A stretch of 64,000 nucleotides of DNA from Massilia sp. Root133 (GCF_001426525.1 NZ_LMEW01000023.1:372001-436000), one strand, 5' to 3'; positions 25,296-33,980 are shown, numbered from the stretch's first letter. Program-made: numbers and translations. The notes: generated by a model not told the origin, from the letters alone.

Positions 25296-26405
25296 TTATG
25301 CGGGCAGGATCAGACGCGAGGTGACGCCTCCGTCTTGATTTTCGAGCAATTGTATCTTAGCAAGATTTCCATGCAAGGTGCGCAGGCGCTCGCGCAGGTT
25401 CGACAGGCCGACGCCGCCGCCCGGGCGCGGCGCAGTGGTCGTCAAGCCCGCCCCGTCGTCGGCCACTTCCACGCACAAACCCGCCTCCGTCCGGCGCGCC
25501 CGCACGACGATCGTACCGCCATCCACTTTCGGCTCGATGCCGTGCATGACGGCGTTTTCGACCAGCGGCTGGATCAGCATGGGCGCGATGGCGGCGGCGC
25601 GGCAGGCGTCGTCCACGTCGATGCGGTAGCGCAGCCGGGCGCCCATGCGGACCGTCAGCAGGTCGAGATAGGCGCGCGCGAGGTCGATCTCGGCGCCGAG
25701 CGTGGCGTGTTCCGCGCGGCTGGCCGACAGGCTCGCGCGCAGGAAATCGATCAGGCGCTCGAGCATGTGACGGGCCCGGACCGGGTCGGAACCGATCAGG
25801 CTCACGACGTTGGCCAGCGTGTTGTACAGGAAGTGCGGCTCGATCTGGGCCTGCAGGGTGCGCAGCTGCGCTTCCGCGAGCAGGCGCGCGGCCTCGGCGA
25901 TTTGCTCCTGCTGGCGCGCCGCCTCGATCTCGCGCGCGACGCGGCGCTCGCCGGCCGTGAGCACGCCGGCCATCAGCAGCGCGACCACGACGGCGCCCGG
26001 CAGGTAGCGCGCCATCAGGCCCGTGTGCAGCAGCGCGTCGAAGGTGCTGCGTCCACCGAGCACGGCGTCCGTGACGGCCAGGCCGAGCAGGGCGCAACAC
26101 GCGGTCAGCAGCACCCTGGCGGCCCGCATCGCCGCGCTGTCGCGTCCGGGCGCGATGCGGCGCAGCAGGTGCACCACGCCGTGGATGAGGAAGCCGATCA
26201 CGTTCGACGCGAACAGCATTTCCGTCAGCAGCGTGGCGACCGGCGCGCGGCTGCCGAACAGCAGGGCCACGCACGCCAGCGCGACGCCGATGATGCCGTT
26301 CCATACGAACGTGTAGACGAGGTTGCGCAGCGGCGAAGGGCGCCAGCGCCGGAAGGGCGCGAACGATTCCAGCGGGTGCATCGAGGGCGTGGCGGGTGTG
26401 GTCAT
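25296..26405 (-). CDS. LytS/YehU-type sensor histidine kinase
   Basis: 369 aa. Four membrane helices (about 33-50, 60-82, 95-116 and 134-152) carry no large periplasmic sensor. A cytoplasmic helix with EIEAARQQEQIAEAARLLAEAQ leads into the HisKA_7TM-less His_kinase domain with phospho-acceptor His191 (IEPHFLYNTL) and the ATP-binding boxes PLVENAVMHG and GVGLSNLRERL. The start follows AGGAACACC. It begins 12 bp after the carotenoid oxygenase stop, so the four genes from 28328 to 24478 look like one operon. The stimulus may be membrane-borne. Confidence 0.92.
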   Translation of the reverse strand: MTTPATPSMHPLESFAPFRRWRPSPLRNLVYTFVWNGIIGVALACVALLFGSRAPVATLLTEMLFASNVIGFLIHGVVHLLRRIAPGRDSAAMRAARVLLTACCALLGLAVTDAVLGGRSTFDALLHTGLMARYLPGAVVVALLMAGVLTAGERRVAREIEAARQQEQIAEAARLLAEAQLRTLQAQIEPHFLYNTLANVVSLIGSDPVRARHMLERLIDFLRASLSASRAEHATLGAEIDLARAYLDLLTVRMGARLRYRIDVDDACRAAAIAPMLIQPLVENAVMHGIEPKVDGGTIVVRARRTEAGLCVEVADDGAGLTTTAPRPGGGVGLSNLRERLRTLHGNLAKIQLLENQDGGVTSRLILPA

Positions 26406-26417
26406 GGTGTTCCTGTC

Positions 26418-27911
26418 TCAAACAGCCAGAAAGTTACCATGGAAGCAACGCGGTGTGCGATAGGGCAGCCGGGCCAGCGCCACCGGCCCCTCGGCCACGC
26501 GCGCCGCGTCGAACACCGTCAAAATGCTCGTGGCCGTGTTCGTGTCCTGCGCGACGCCCACGAGCCAGCCATCCGTTTCGGACCGGGCGCCCTGGCGCGG
26601 CACGAGCACGTGCTCCTCGGCGCGCCAGCCGGCAGCGAAGCGCCAGCTGTCCGTGCGGCCACGCTCCACGTCGACGACGTTCACCGTGTCCAGCATCAGC
26701 GACGTGTTCCGCGCATCGCTGGACAGCATGGCGAGACGGCCGTGGCGCCGCGCGACGACCTGCGGCATCACGCGCGGGAATTCGGCGCCGTCGAGCAGGC
26801 GGGTCGCCGCCACCTTGCCGCTGGCGTGATCGAGGCGGATGCGCATGGCGGCGTGCAGGGCGGGCCGGTTCGGTTCGCGTTCGCCTTCCATCACGCGGCT
26901 TGTCGCTTTCAGAAAATCGCCATCGTGCAGGACGAGGTCGACCTGCGTGACGTTGCCGCCGGCCTCGTCCCACGCATTCCCGAAGTGGAACGCCATGCGC
27001 GGCGGCAGGTCGTAGACGCGGCGGATCGTGAGCGTGTCCTTGGCGACCACGACGATGCGGGCGCCGCGTTTTTCCCCCGCCCACACGTGGCGGTCGGCCA
27101 GGCTCAGGGTGGCATCATCCGAGATGTCGTACGGCGGCACGACGAACACGAGGTGGCGCGCGCTGACGGCGAAGTCGTGCTGCAGCGCGAGCTTCGGCAC
27201 CTCGACCACGCCCGCCTGCCGCACCTGGCCGTTCGCGCCGATGCGGTACAGGGCGAGCCTGTCGCCGCCGGGCAGGGCGCCGAAGTTCCACAGGGTGCCG
27301 TCCGGCTCGATCTTCGGATGCGCGGAGAACGGCATCGCGGCGAGGTCGTCGCGCCACGTGTGGATGCCGATGGTGGCGAGCGTCGCGGGATCGAGCTCCG
27401 TCGCGGACCCGCCTTCCCACAGCGCGTACAGGCGGTCGTTGAACGGCAGCAGGTTCGTATTGGCCGTGTTCAGGCTGTCGTTGTCGCGAAAGCCGCGCCG
27501 CGCGATGTCCGTGCCGAAGGCGGGATACAGGAACTGGCCGGCGGCGGATTCGTCGAGGAATTTACGGGTCTCGACGAAGCGGCCCTGGTGCGTCACCGTG
27601 CCGCCGTCGATGCGCCAGGCCTGGGCGTAGCCGTCGCCGTCGAACCAGTGGTGGTAACGCTCGCCGCCCAGTTCGAAGCGGCCGGGGCCGTTGCGGAAGA
27701 ACGTGCCTTGCAGCTCGTCCGGGATCCGGCCTTCGACGTGGGCGTGGCCCTGCTGGCTGCCTTCCAGGTTCGCGTACACCGTCAACTCGGCATCGCGGGC
27801 GAGGGCGGCGTGGAAGCGCTGGTACGTCGTGCGCGCGTCGGCGCGGGCGAAGCCGGTGATGCCGAGGGCGGCGACACCGAGGCCGGCTTTGAGGAAGTGG
27901 CGGCGTTGCAT
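26418..27911 (-). CDS. Tat-exported carotenoid oxygenase family protein
   Basis: 497 aa. The N-terminus MQRRHFLKAGLGVAALGITGFARA carries a twin-arginine motif (RRHFLK), predicting export of a folded, iron-loaded protein. The beta-propeller fold of the RPE65/carotenoid cleavage family is supported by GTFFRNGPGRFE and by the four iron-ligand histidine positions in FSAHPK, LQHDFA, AFHFGNAWDE and CFHGNFL. Such enzymes cleave double bonds of carotenoids, apocarotenoids or stilbene-like phenols. It lies 9 bp after the DUF2141 gene and 12 bp before the kinase gene. Confidence 0.92.
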   Translation of the reverse strand: MQRRHFLKAGLGVAALGITGFARADARTTYQRFHAALARDAELTVYANLEGSQQGHAHVEGRIPDELQGTFFRNGPGRFELGGERYHHWFDGDGYAQAWRIDGGTVTHQGRFVETRKFLDESAAGQFLYPAFGTDIARRGFRDNDSLNTANTNLLPFNDRLYALWEGGSATELDPATLATIGIHTWRDDLAAMPFSAHPKIEPDGTLWNFGALPGGDRLALYRIGANGQVRQAGVVEVPKLALQHDFAVSARHLVFVVPPYDISDDATLSLADRHVWAGEKRGARIVVVAKDTLTIRRVYDLPPRMAFHFGNAWDEAGGNVTQVDLVLHDGDFLKATSRVMEGEREPNRPALHAAMRIRLDHASGKVAATRLLDGAEFPRVMPQVVARRHGRLAMLSSDARNTSLMLDTVNVVDVERGRTDSWRFAAGWRAEEHVLVPRQGARSETDGWLVGVAQDTNTATSILTVFDAARVAEGPVALARLPYRTPRCFHGNFLAV

Positions 27912-27920
27912 GGCGGCCTC

Positions 27921-28328
27921 TCAGCGCAGGGTCACGGAAGTGTCCAGGCCGGCGGCCGGCACGGCCAGCTTGACGGCGGCGAAGTCCGGCGGGCCCATGC
28001 GGCCCTGGGCGTTGTTGCTGAACGCGATCGGCTCGGTCGGGATGCCCATCAGGTTGCGGTCCATGCGGCCGTTGTCATTGATATCCTGGAACACCGCGAA
28101 ACCATAGTCGCCTGGTGCGACGTCGTGGAACACGAGCGTCGTGCCGGCCTTGTCGGCCTTCGCCTTTTCCGCGCGGACCGGGTGCTTGAGGAAGGCGTCG
28201 GCGTTGTCGTACAGGGCGACCATGACCTGGCCCGACGTCGATTGGACGTTGTCGACGTGGACGACGAGATCGGCGGCGGTTGCGAGCGGGGTCGTGAAAG
28301 CCAGGGCGAGGAGGGCGGTGCGGATCAT
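27921..28328 (-). CDS. DUF2141 domain protein (periplasmic)
   Basis: 135 aa. Signal peptide MIRTALLALAFTTPLATA, then a compact beta-sandwich with VMVALYDNADAFL, PGDYGFAVFQDINDNGRMD and GIPTEPIAFSNNA, all typical of DUF2141. DUF2141 genes often stand beside carotenoid metabolism genes, in keeping with the carotenoid oxygenase 9 bp downstream; binding or delivery of an apolar ligand is inferred. The ATG at 28328 follows GGAG; an in-frame ATG 12 bp farther up is the alternative. Confidence 0.88.
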   Translation of the reverse strand: MIRTALLALAFTTPLATAADLVVHVDNVQSTSGQVMVALYDNADAFLKHPVRAEKAKADKAGTTLVFHDVAPGDYGFAVFQDINDNGRMDRNLMGIPTEPIAFSNNAQGRMGPPDFAAVKLAVPAAGLDTSVTLR

Positions 28329-28450
28329 CGGAAGCTCCATCTGTGTCGTTGTGATGGAGGCAATGTATCCGGGTGCGTTAGCGCGATGGGCGCAATGCGA
28401 CGGGATGCAGTAGAGCGGTGTGAAATGCGGTGGGGTGTCGCGAAATAGAG

Positions 28451-28492
28451 GGTGGGGCATTTCAAGCCAGGGGCTTGAAATGCGAGCCCACC
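28451..28492. repeat. long perfect inverted repeat
   Basis: GCATTTCAAGCC (28457-28468), AGG loop, GGCTTGAAATGC (28472-28483) form a 12-bp perfect stem; GGTGGG and CCCACC extend it outside a small bulge. It lies 12 bp after the 61-residue ORF. There is no T tract, so it is not a standard terminator; it may stabilise the 3' end of the small mRNA. Confidence 0.6.
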
Positions 28493-28503
28493 ATGCGTTC
28501 AAC

Positions 28504-28689
28504 TCAACTGTAAGCAGTCCAGGCCTGCGGAATCTCGATACTGCCGCTCTGTGCGGCATCCGCATACGCGCGCATCTCGGCGACGACGGCCTCGAGCTGT
28601 TCATTGCTCGGGTTGGCGAGGAAGCCCTTCATGCGTTCGTGCAGCGCGGCCTGCTGGTCGCGCCATTCATAACGGGACGACTTGCTCAT
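28504..28689 (-). CDS. small hypothetical protein (61 aa)
   Basis: 61 aa, soluble and mostly alpha-helical (LHERMKGFLANPSNEQLEAVVAEMRAYADAAQ), acidic, with no membrane segment. It has a strong Shine-Dalgarno site (AAGGAGG, 5 nt spacing) and overlaps the stop of the 17-codon ORF before it (ATGA), which makes it a credible gene. No family is recognised. Confidence 0.75.
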   Translation of the reverse strand: MSKSSRYEWRDQQAALHERMKGFLANPSNEQLEAVVAEMRAYADAAQSGSIEIPQAWTAYS

Positions 28690-28739
28690 GCACCCTCCTT
28701 GCGGCGAACTGCCGTCCTGGTATTTGTATTGTTGTTCAT
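28686..28739 (-). CDS. 17-aa microORF coupled to the 61-aa gene
   Basis: ATG at 28739 follows a perfect AAGGAGG with 5-nt spacing. The peptide is MNNNTNTRTAVRRKEGA and its TGA overlaps the next ATG as ATGA. Asn/Thr-rich then basic. It may be a leader peptide or a bona fide microprotein. A small hairpin (CACCGA/TCGGTG, 28777-28793) lies in the leader upstream. Confidence 0.55.
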   Translation of the reverse strand: MNNNTNTRTAVRRKEGA

Positions 28740-28823
28740 GACATCCTCCTTCAAAGACCTCAGGCTAAGGCGTTCCCACCGATCAGGTCGGTGCGATGAC
28801 GCACATTGTGTTTGCCAAAGGAA

Positions 28824-29498
28824 TTAAGTGCTTGGCGGCAGGATGCTGTAATAGAACAATTCGAGCCGGCCTTCGAGGTCGCGCTTCGACTTTTCCTGGT
28901 CGATGACGTGCTGCGGGCGCATGAGGTTCATGAACATTTCGCCCGTGATTGTGCTCATCAGGTGGCAGGGCAGCAGGTCGAGCGGCAGGCCGGGACGCAG
29001 TTGGGCGCGGATGTCCGGGCGGGCGAAAAAGCGGGCCAGCATCTCGCGCGTCATGCGCGGGCCGCTGTTCCAGAATGCCTCGGCCAGTTCCGGATTCGTC
29101 GGCGCCTCGGCCAGCACGATGCGCTGCAGGTCGATCGCTTCCTGCGACGTGATCAGTGCGTACATCTGGTGCGCGAAGTCGTCGATGATGTCGCGCAGCG
29201 GACGGGTGTCCGTCTCCATCGGCTGGCTGCGGAAGAAGCGGTGGCGCTTGGCGGCCAGCACCGCGGCCAGCAGGCCTTCCTTGCCGCCGAATTTCACATA
29301 GATCGTACGCACCGCGACGTGCGCCGCGCGGGCGATCGATTCGAGGCTCGTCTTCGTATAGCCGTTCTTGAGAAACAGGGTGCCGGCGATATGCAGCAAC
29401 TCCTGCGTGCGTGCCTCGACGTCGGCGGCCTTGGGCCGGCCCGCGCCCTTGCCGGGGCATTCGGATGCGTCATGCATATGTTTGTCCATGGACTCCAT
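28824..29498 (-). CDS. TetR family repressor of the adjacent efflux operon
   Basis: 224 aa from ATG 29498 (in-frame ATGs at 29489 and 29477 are alternatives; none has a strong ribosome site). The N-terminal TetR helix-turn-helix is clear (TSLESIARAAHVAVRTIYVKFGGKEGLL), with a helical ligand-binding C-terminal domain. It is divergent from the HlyD/MFS/NodT operon, and the intergenic region has an inverted repeat matching a TetR operator, so it should repress that operon and itself until a pump substrate binds. Confidence 0.9.
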   Translation of the reverse strand: MESMDKHMHDASECPGKGAGRPKAADVEARTQELLHIAGTLFLKNGYTKTSLESIARAAHVAVRTIYVKFGGKEGLLAAVLAAKRHRFFRSQPMETDTRPLRDIIDDFAHQMYALITSQEAIDLQRIVLAEAPTNPELAEAFWNSGPRMTREMLARFFARPDIRAQLRPGLPLDLLPCHLMSTITGEMFMNLMRPQHVIDQEKSKRDLEGRLELFYYSILPPST

Positions 29499-29513
29499 GC
29501 TAGTGGAATCTCT

Positions 29514-29535
29514 AATGAAATGCAACCGTTTCATT
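29514..29535. promoter_or_regulatory. putative TetR operator
   Basis: AATGAAA-TGCAACCG-TTTCATT is an inverted repeat with 7-bp arms. TTTCATTTCTT recurs at 29529-29539 and 29580-29590, so a second site may cover the transcription start region. Confidence 0.55.
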
Positions 29536-29537
29536 TC

Positions 29538-29566
29538 TTGACTTTGGCAAAAACTTGTCGAATAAT
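29538..29566 (+). promoter_or_regulatory. sigma-70 promoter of the efflux operon
   Basis: TTGACT (29538-29543), a 17-bp spacer and AATAAT (29561-29566). The -35 box abuts the putative TetR operator, so bound repressor would block RNA polymerase. Confidence 0.65.
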
Positions 29567-29601
29567 GCGATGGACTAATTTCATTTCTTTCGGAGTTACA
29601 C

Positions 29602-30726
29602 ATGCCTGATACGCAAACCACGGTCGACCACAAGCCGGCCGCAGCCGTCCCGCCGGCCGCACCAGCCACTGCCGCCAAGGGGCCTCCGAAGCGCGTGCTG
29701 ATCGTGGTGGGCCTGATCGCCGCCGCCGCGCTGGCCGCCGGTGGCCGCATGTGGTACCGCAGCCATAACTTCGTCGAGACCGAAAATGCCTACGTCACGG
29801 GCCACGTGCACCCCGTGTCGTCGCGCATCCCGGGCGTCGTGACCAAGGTGCTGTTCGAGGATAACCAGGTCATCAAGGCCGGCGACGTGCTGGCCGAGCT
29901 GGACCCGGCCGACCAGGGCGTGAAGGTCGAGCAGATCCAGGCCCAGATCGCCAGCGTGCAGCAACAGGTCGTGCAGGCCGACGCCGCGATCCAGCAGGCC
30001 AGGGCGCAGGCCTCGGCCGCGCAGGCGCAGGTGGTGCAGGCCCAAGCCAACCTCGTGCGCGCCAGGCAGGACGCCGAGCGCTACGGCCAGCTGTACAACA
30101 CGCAGATGAAGGCCGTCTCGAAAGCCGAAGTCGATGCCGCCACGGCCGCCCGTGCGGGCGCCACGGCCGACGTCACGGCCCGCCGCGACAACGCCAGCGC
30201 CGCCCAGGCCCAGATCGCCGCCGCAACGTCGGCGCGCGAGGTGCTCAAGGCGCAGGTGAAAGTGCTGGAGGCGCAGTTGAAGGACGCCCAGCAGCAGCTC
30301 GGCTACAACCGCATCGTGTCGCCGGTATCCGGCCGCATCGGCAAGCGCAGCGTGGAAGTCGGCGCGCGCGTGCAGCCGGGCCAGCAGCTGGCCGCCATCG
30401 TGCAGGACGACGTGTGGGTCGTCGCCAACTTCAAGGAAACGCAGCTGCCGGGCATCGTGCCGGGCCAGCAGGTCAGCATCGAAGTGGACGCGCTGCCGAA
30501 GCACGAACTGGTCGGCCGCGTGGACAGCTTCGCACCGGCGTCGGGCAACCAGTTCGCGCTGCTGCCGGCCGATAACGCGACCGGCAACTTCACCAAGATC
30601 GTCCAGCGCGTGCCCGTGAAGATCACGTTCGCGCCGGAAGACCTCAAGAAGTACGCGGGCCGCCTCGTGCCGGGCATGTCGACCGTGGTCGAGATCGACC
30701 TGCGCCAGAAGTCCGCCGCCAAATAA
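29602..30726 (+). CDS. HlyD/EmrA family periplasmic adaptor
   Basis: 374 aa. A cytoplasmic Pro/Ala-rich head (1-29), one membrane anchor (about 30-47), a lipoyl half-motif (ENAYVTGHVHPVSSRIPGVV), a long Gln/Ala-rich coiled coil (about 105-235), the second lipoyl half (GYNRIVSPVSGRIGKRSVEVG) and a beta-barrel. This is the EmrA architecture: it links the inner-membrane MFS pump to the outer-membrane channel. First gene of the three-gene operon; start follows CGGAG. Confidence 0.95.
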   Translation: MPDTQTTVDHKPAAAVPPAAPATAAKGPPKRVLIVVGLIAAAALAAGGRMWYRSHNFVETENAYVTGHVHPVSSRIPGVVTKVLFEDNQVIKAGDVLAELDPADQGVKVEQIQAQIASVQQQVVQADAAIQQARAQASAAQAQVVQAQANLVRARQDAERYGQLYNTQMKAVSKAEVDAATAARAGATADVTARRDNASAAQAQIAAATSAREVLKAQVKVLEAQLKDAQQQLGYNRIVSPVSGRIGKRSVEVGARVQPGQQLAAIVQDDVWVVANFKETQLPGIVPGQQVSIEVDALPKHELVGRVDSFAPASGNQFALLPADNATGNFTKIVQRVPVKITFAPEDLKKYAGRLVPGMSTVVEIDLRQKSAAK

Positions 30727-30739
30727 CCGAGGAACCGTG

Positions 30740-32350
30740 ATGTCCACGACGATCACCAAACCGATGGCGCACAACGCGCCCGCGGGGGCCCCGGCGAACG
30801 GTGCGCACATCGACGCGCGCACCTGGATCGCGGTGCTGGCCGGCATGCTCGGCGCCTTCATGGCGGTGCTCGACATCCAGATCACCAACTCTTCGCTGCG
30901 CGACATCCTCGGCTCCCTGTCGGCCACGCAGGAAGAGGGTTCGTGGATCTCGACCGCGTACCTGTGCGCCGAGATCGTGGTGATCCCGATGACGGCGCTG
31001 TTCGTGCGCGCCCTCGGCCAGCGCCGCTACCTGATGCTCACGACGGCGCTGTTCCTCGGGTTCTCCACGCTGTGCGGCGCGGCCTGGAGCCTGTCCAGCA
31101 TGATCGTGTTCCGCATGATGCAGGGCTTTACGGGCGGCGCGCTGATCCCGATGGCGATGACCCTCGTGATGACGCGCCTGCCCCCGGCCAAGCGCGCCGT
31201 CGGCATGGCCATGTTCGGCCTGACCGCCACGCTGGCGCCCGCGATGGGCCCGACCCTGGGCGGCTACCTGACCGAGTTGTACGGCTGGCCGTCGATCTTC
31301 TACATCAACTGGGTGCCGGGCGTGCTCCTGATCGCCGGCATGTACTGGGGCATCGATCGCGAGCCCATGGACCTGAAGGCGCTGGTCAAGGCCGACTGGC
31401 TCGGCATCGCGTTCATGGCGGTGGGCCTCGCGAGCCTGACGATCTTCCTGGAAGAGGGCAATTCGAAGGACTGGTTCGAGTCCGGCTTCATCATCACGTT
31501 CGCGTCGCTGGCGCTGGTCGGCATCCTCGGCTGGATCGTGATCGGCTTTTCGCGGCCGGAGCCGTTCGTCAACCTGCGCCTGTACGGCCAGCGCAACTTC
31601 CTCGTCGCGACGGTGCTGTCGGCCGTCATCGGCATGGGCCTGTATGGCTCGTCGTTCCTGCTGCCGCTGTTCCTGGGACAGATCGCGGGCTACTCGCCGA
31701 TGCAGATCGGTGAAGTGATCGCGTGGGTCGGCCTGCCGCAGCTGTTCGTGATGCCGTTCGTCGCGCGCCTGTCGCAGAAGATCGACAACCGCATCCTGTG
31801 CTCGTTCGGCCTCGGGCTGTTCGGCGTGTCGTGCCTGATGAACGCGTACATGGATGCGAGCACGGGCTACGACCAGCTGATGCTGTCGCAGATCATCCGC
31901 GCGCTGGGCCAGCCGTTCGTGATGCTGACGCTGTCGAACTTCGCCATGGCCGGCATCCCGCCGAAGGACATGACGTCGGCATCGAGCCTGTTCAACATGA
32001 CCCGCAACCTGGGCGGCTCGGTCGGCATCGCCCTGCTGGCGACGGCCCTCACGAACCGCGAGCACTTCCATTCGGAGCGCCTGGGCGAGTCGGTGTCGCT
32101 GGTCTCCGCCGCCACGCAGGCGCGCCTCGACGCGCTGACGCAATCGTTCCTCGCCAAGGGCTTCGACCCGGCGACGGCGGCCCAGCAGGCCATCGGCGCC
32201 ATCGACCGCATCGTGCGGCGCGAGTCGTTCGTGATGGCCTACAACGACGGCTTCTTCATCGTCGGCATGATCCTGCTCGTGGCGATCATTCCGCTGTGGT
32301 TCTCGGACAAGCTCAAGTCGCCCAGCGGCGGCGGTGGCGGTGGCCACTGA
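30740..32350 (+). CDS. DHA2 family (EmrB/QacA) MFS drug efflux transporter
   Basis: 536 aa with 14 predicted membrane helices. The DHA2 signature is in helix 1 (MAVLDIQITNSSLRDIL) and motif A-like basic loop in ALGQRRYLM. Proton-driven export of hydrophobic toxic compounds is expected. The ATG at 30740 follows GAGGAACC and starts 13 bp after the adaptor gene stop; a GTG one codon earlier is a less likely start. The C-terminus ends in a glycine run (GGGGGGH). Confidence 0.95.
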   Translation: MSTTITKPMAHNAPAGAPANGAHIDARTWIAVLAGMLGAFMAVLDIQITNSSLRDILGSLSATQEEGSWISTAYLCAEIVVIPMTALFVRALGQRRYLMLTTALFLGFSTLCGAAWSLSSMIVFRMMQGFTGGALIPMAMTLVMTRLPPAKRAVGMAMFGLTATLAPAMGPTLGGYLTELYGWPSIFYINWVPGVLLIAGMYWGIDREPMDLKALVKADWLGIAFMAVGLASLTIFLEEGNSKDWFESGFIITFASLALVGILGWIVIGFSRPEPFVNLRLYGQRNFLVATVLSAVIGMGLYGSSFLLPLFLGQIAGYSPMQIGEVIAWVGLPQLFVMPFVARLSQKIDNRILCSFGLGLFGVSCLMNAYMDASTGYDQLMLSQIIRALGQPFVMLTLSNFAMAGIPPKDMTSASSLFNMTRNLGGSVGIALLATALTNREHFHSERLGESVSLVSAATQARLDALTQSFLAKGFDPATAAQQAIGAIDRIVRRESFVMAYNDGFFIVGMILLVAIIPLWFSDKLKSPSGGGGGGH

Positions 32351-32370
32351 ACCAGATAAATGGATAAAGT

Positions 32371-33825
32371 ATGAAAACTGTTTATATCAAATCTGCCGTC
32401 GCGCTGGCCGTGGCTGCGCTGTTGTCCGCCTGCGGCACCGTGGGCAAGGATTTCGTCGCGCCGAAAGGCATCGATACGCCGGCCTTCCGCCACGCCGCGG
32501 CCGAACCTTCGGACCAGGCGGCACGCCTGCCGGCCGCATGGTGGACCGTGTTCGGCGACAAGGAGCTGGACCAGCTGGAGCAACGCGCCCTGCGCGACAA
32601 CCCGAACGTGCGCGCGGCCGCGCAGCGCCTCGTGCAGGCGCAGGCGCAGCTGGGCGTGACGCGCGCCAGCCAGTTGCCCACCGTCGGCGTCTCCGCCGGC
32701 GTATCGAACTCGCGCACGTCGGCCGAAACGCCGATGGGCGTGACGTTCGGCGGCCGTTCGATCAAGGGCAACGAATTCAGCGTCGGCGCCAATTTCTCGT
32801 ACGAGCTGGATCTGTGGGGCCGCGTGCGCCGCGCCGTGGAAGCGGCCGACGCCCAGGCGCTGGCCGCGCAGGACGACCGCGACGGCGTCATGCTGATGCT
32901 GTCCGGCCAGGTCGCGACGACGTACTGGCAGCTGCGCGGCCTCGATGCCGATATCGCCATCCTGAACGATGCGCTGGCCACGCGGCGCGAATCGCAGCAG
33001 CTGATCGAGGCGCGCTTCAACGCGGGCCTGTCGAACGAGCTCGATGTCTCGCGCACCCGCATCGAGCGCGCGAACGCCGAGGCGGACATCCAGGAAGCCC
33101 AGCGCCAGCGCAACACGCTGGAACACGCGCTGGCCGTGCTGGTGGGCGCATCGCCGAGCGAGGCTATCGTGGCTCCGGCCGCGGGCACCGCGCTGCCGCA
33201 GCCGCCCGCGATCCCCGTCGGCCTGCCGGCGAGCCTGCTGGGCCAGCGGCCGGACCTCGCCGCGAGCGTCGCCACCCTGAAGGCGTTCAATGCGCAGGTG
33301 GGCGTGGCCGAAGGCGCGTACTACCCGAGCCTGTCGCTGACCGGGAATTTCGGCTATGCGTCCGAGACGCTGAGCAACCTGGCCAAGGGCAGCGCGCGCC
33401 AGTTCTCGTTCGGACCGCTCGCGCTGTCGCTGCCGGTGTTCGAGGGCGGCCGCATCGAGGCCAACGTGAAGCTGGCCAGGGCGCGCTACGACGAAGCCGT
33501 TGCGAACCACGAAGGCCGCCTGCTGACGGCGCTGCGCGACGTGGAGGATGCGCTGTCGGACGTGCAGCAGCGCCAGAAGCAGGGCGACGTGCAGGTGCAG
33601 GCGCAGCAGGCCGCCGCGCGCGCCGTGCTGGTGGCGCAGGCGCGCTTCGACCGCGGCGTGTCGACGTACCTGGACGTTACCGATGCCCAGCGTTCCGCGC
33701 TGGCTGCGGACCGTGCGGCCGCGCAGATCCGTACGCAGCGCTTGCTGGCTGCGGTGTCGGTGGCGCGGGCGCTGGGTGGCGGGTGGGAGCAGGGTAAGGC
33801 TGAAGCTACGGTAGCGGCTCGCTGA
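32371..33825 (+). CDS. NodT family outer-membrane efflux lipoprotein
   Basis: 484 aa. The lipobox LLSAC places the lipidated Cys at 21. Two OEP repeats follow, each with the long helical hairpin of TolC-type channels (ELDLWGRVRRAVEAADAQ; LSLPVFEGGRIEANVKLARARYDEAV). It provides the outer-membrane duct for the EmrAB-like pump; 20 bp separate it from the transporter gene. Confidence 0.95.
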   Translation: MKTVYIKSAVALAVAALLSACGTVGKDFVAPKGIDTPAFRHAAAEPSDQAARLPAAWWTVFGDKELDQLEQRALRDNPNVRAAAQRLVQAQAQLGVTRASQLPTVGVSAGVSNSRTSAETPMGVTFGGRSIKGNEFSVGANFSYELDLWGRVRRAVEAADAQALAAQDDRDGVMLMLSGQVATTYWQLRGLDADIAILNDALATRRESQQLIEARFNAGLSNELDVSRTRIERANAEADIQEAQRQRNTLEHALAVLVGASPSEAIVAPAAGTALPQPPAIPVGLPASLLGQRPDLAASVATLKAFNAQVGVAEGAYYPSLSLTGNFGYASETLSNLAKGSARQFSFGPLALSLPVFEGGRIEANVKLARARYDEAVANHEGRLLTALRDVEDALSDVQQRQKQGDVQVQAQQAAARAVLVAQARFDRGVSTYLDVTDAQRSALAADRAAAQIRTQRLLAAVSVARALGGGWEQGKAEATVAAR

Positions 33826-33831
33826 CAACTT

Positions 33832-33909
33832 GGGCCCCCGCCTGCGCGGGGGCGACGATTCATACGCAACGTATAAATTCGTCGTCCCTGCGAAGGCGGG
33901 CTAGGGCCC
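33832..33909. repeat. REP-like palindromic element A
   Basis: Two arms (GGGCCCCCGCCTGCGCGGGG... and ...CCCTGCGAAGGCGGGCTAGGGCCC) face each other around a central ATACGCAACGTAT. The outer arms form long GC-rich hairpins typical of dispersed proteobacterial REP/BIME units. It starts 7 bp after the NodT gene. Confidence 0.75.
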
Positions 33910-33980
33910 CCGGCATTAGCCCCCAATTTCCCTTGAACAGGATTACAATCCCCCGATTGCCAACCTCACAAGGGACCCCG

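Noticed and set aside
25335..28448. 1037-codon plus-strand frame across the kinase, oxygenase and DUF2141 genes
   Set aside because: Crosses three real genes and their gaps on the other strand; composition is that of an antisense shadow.
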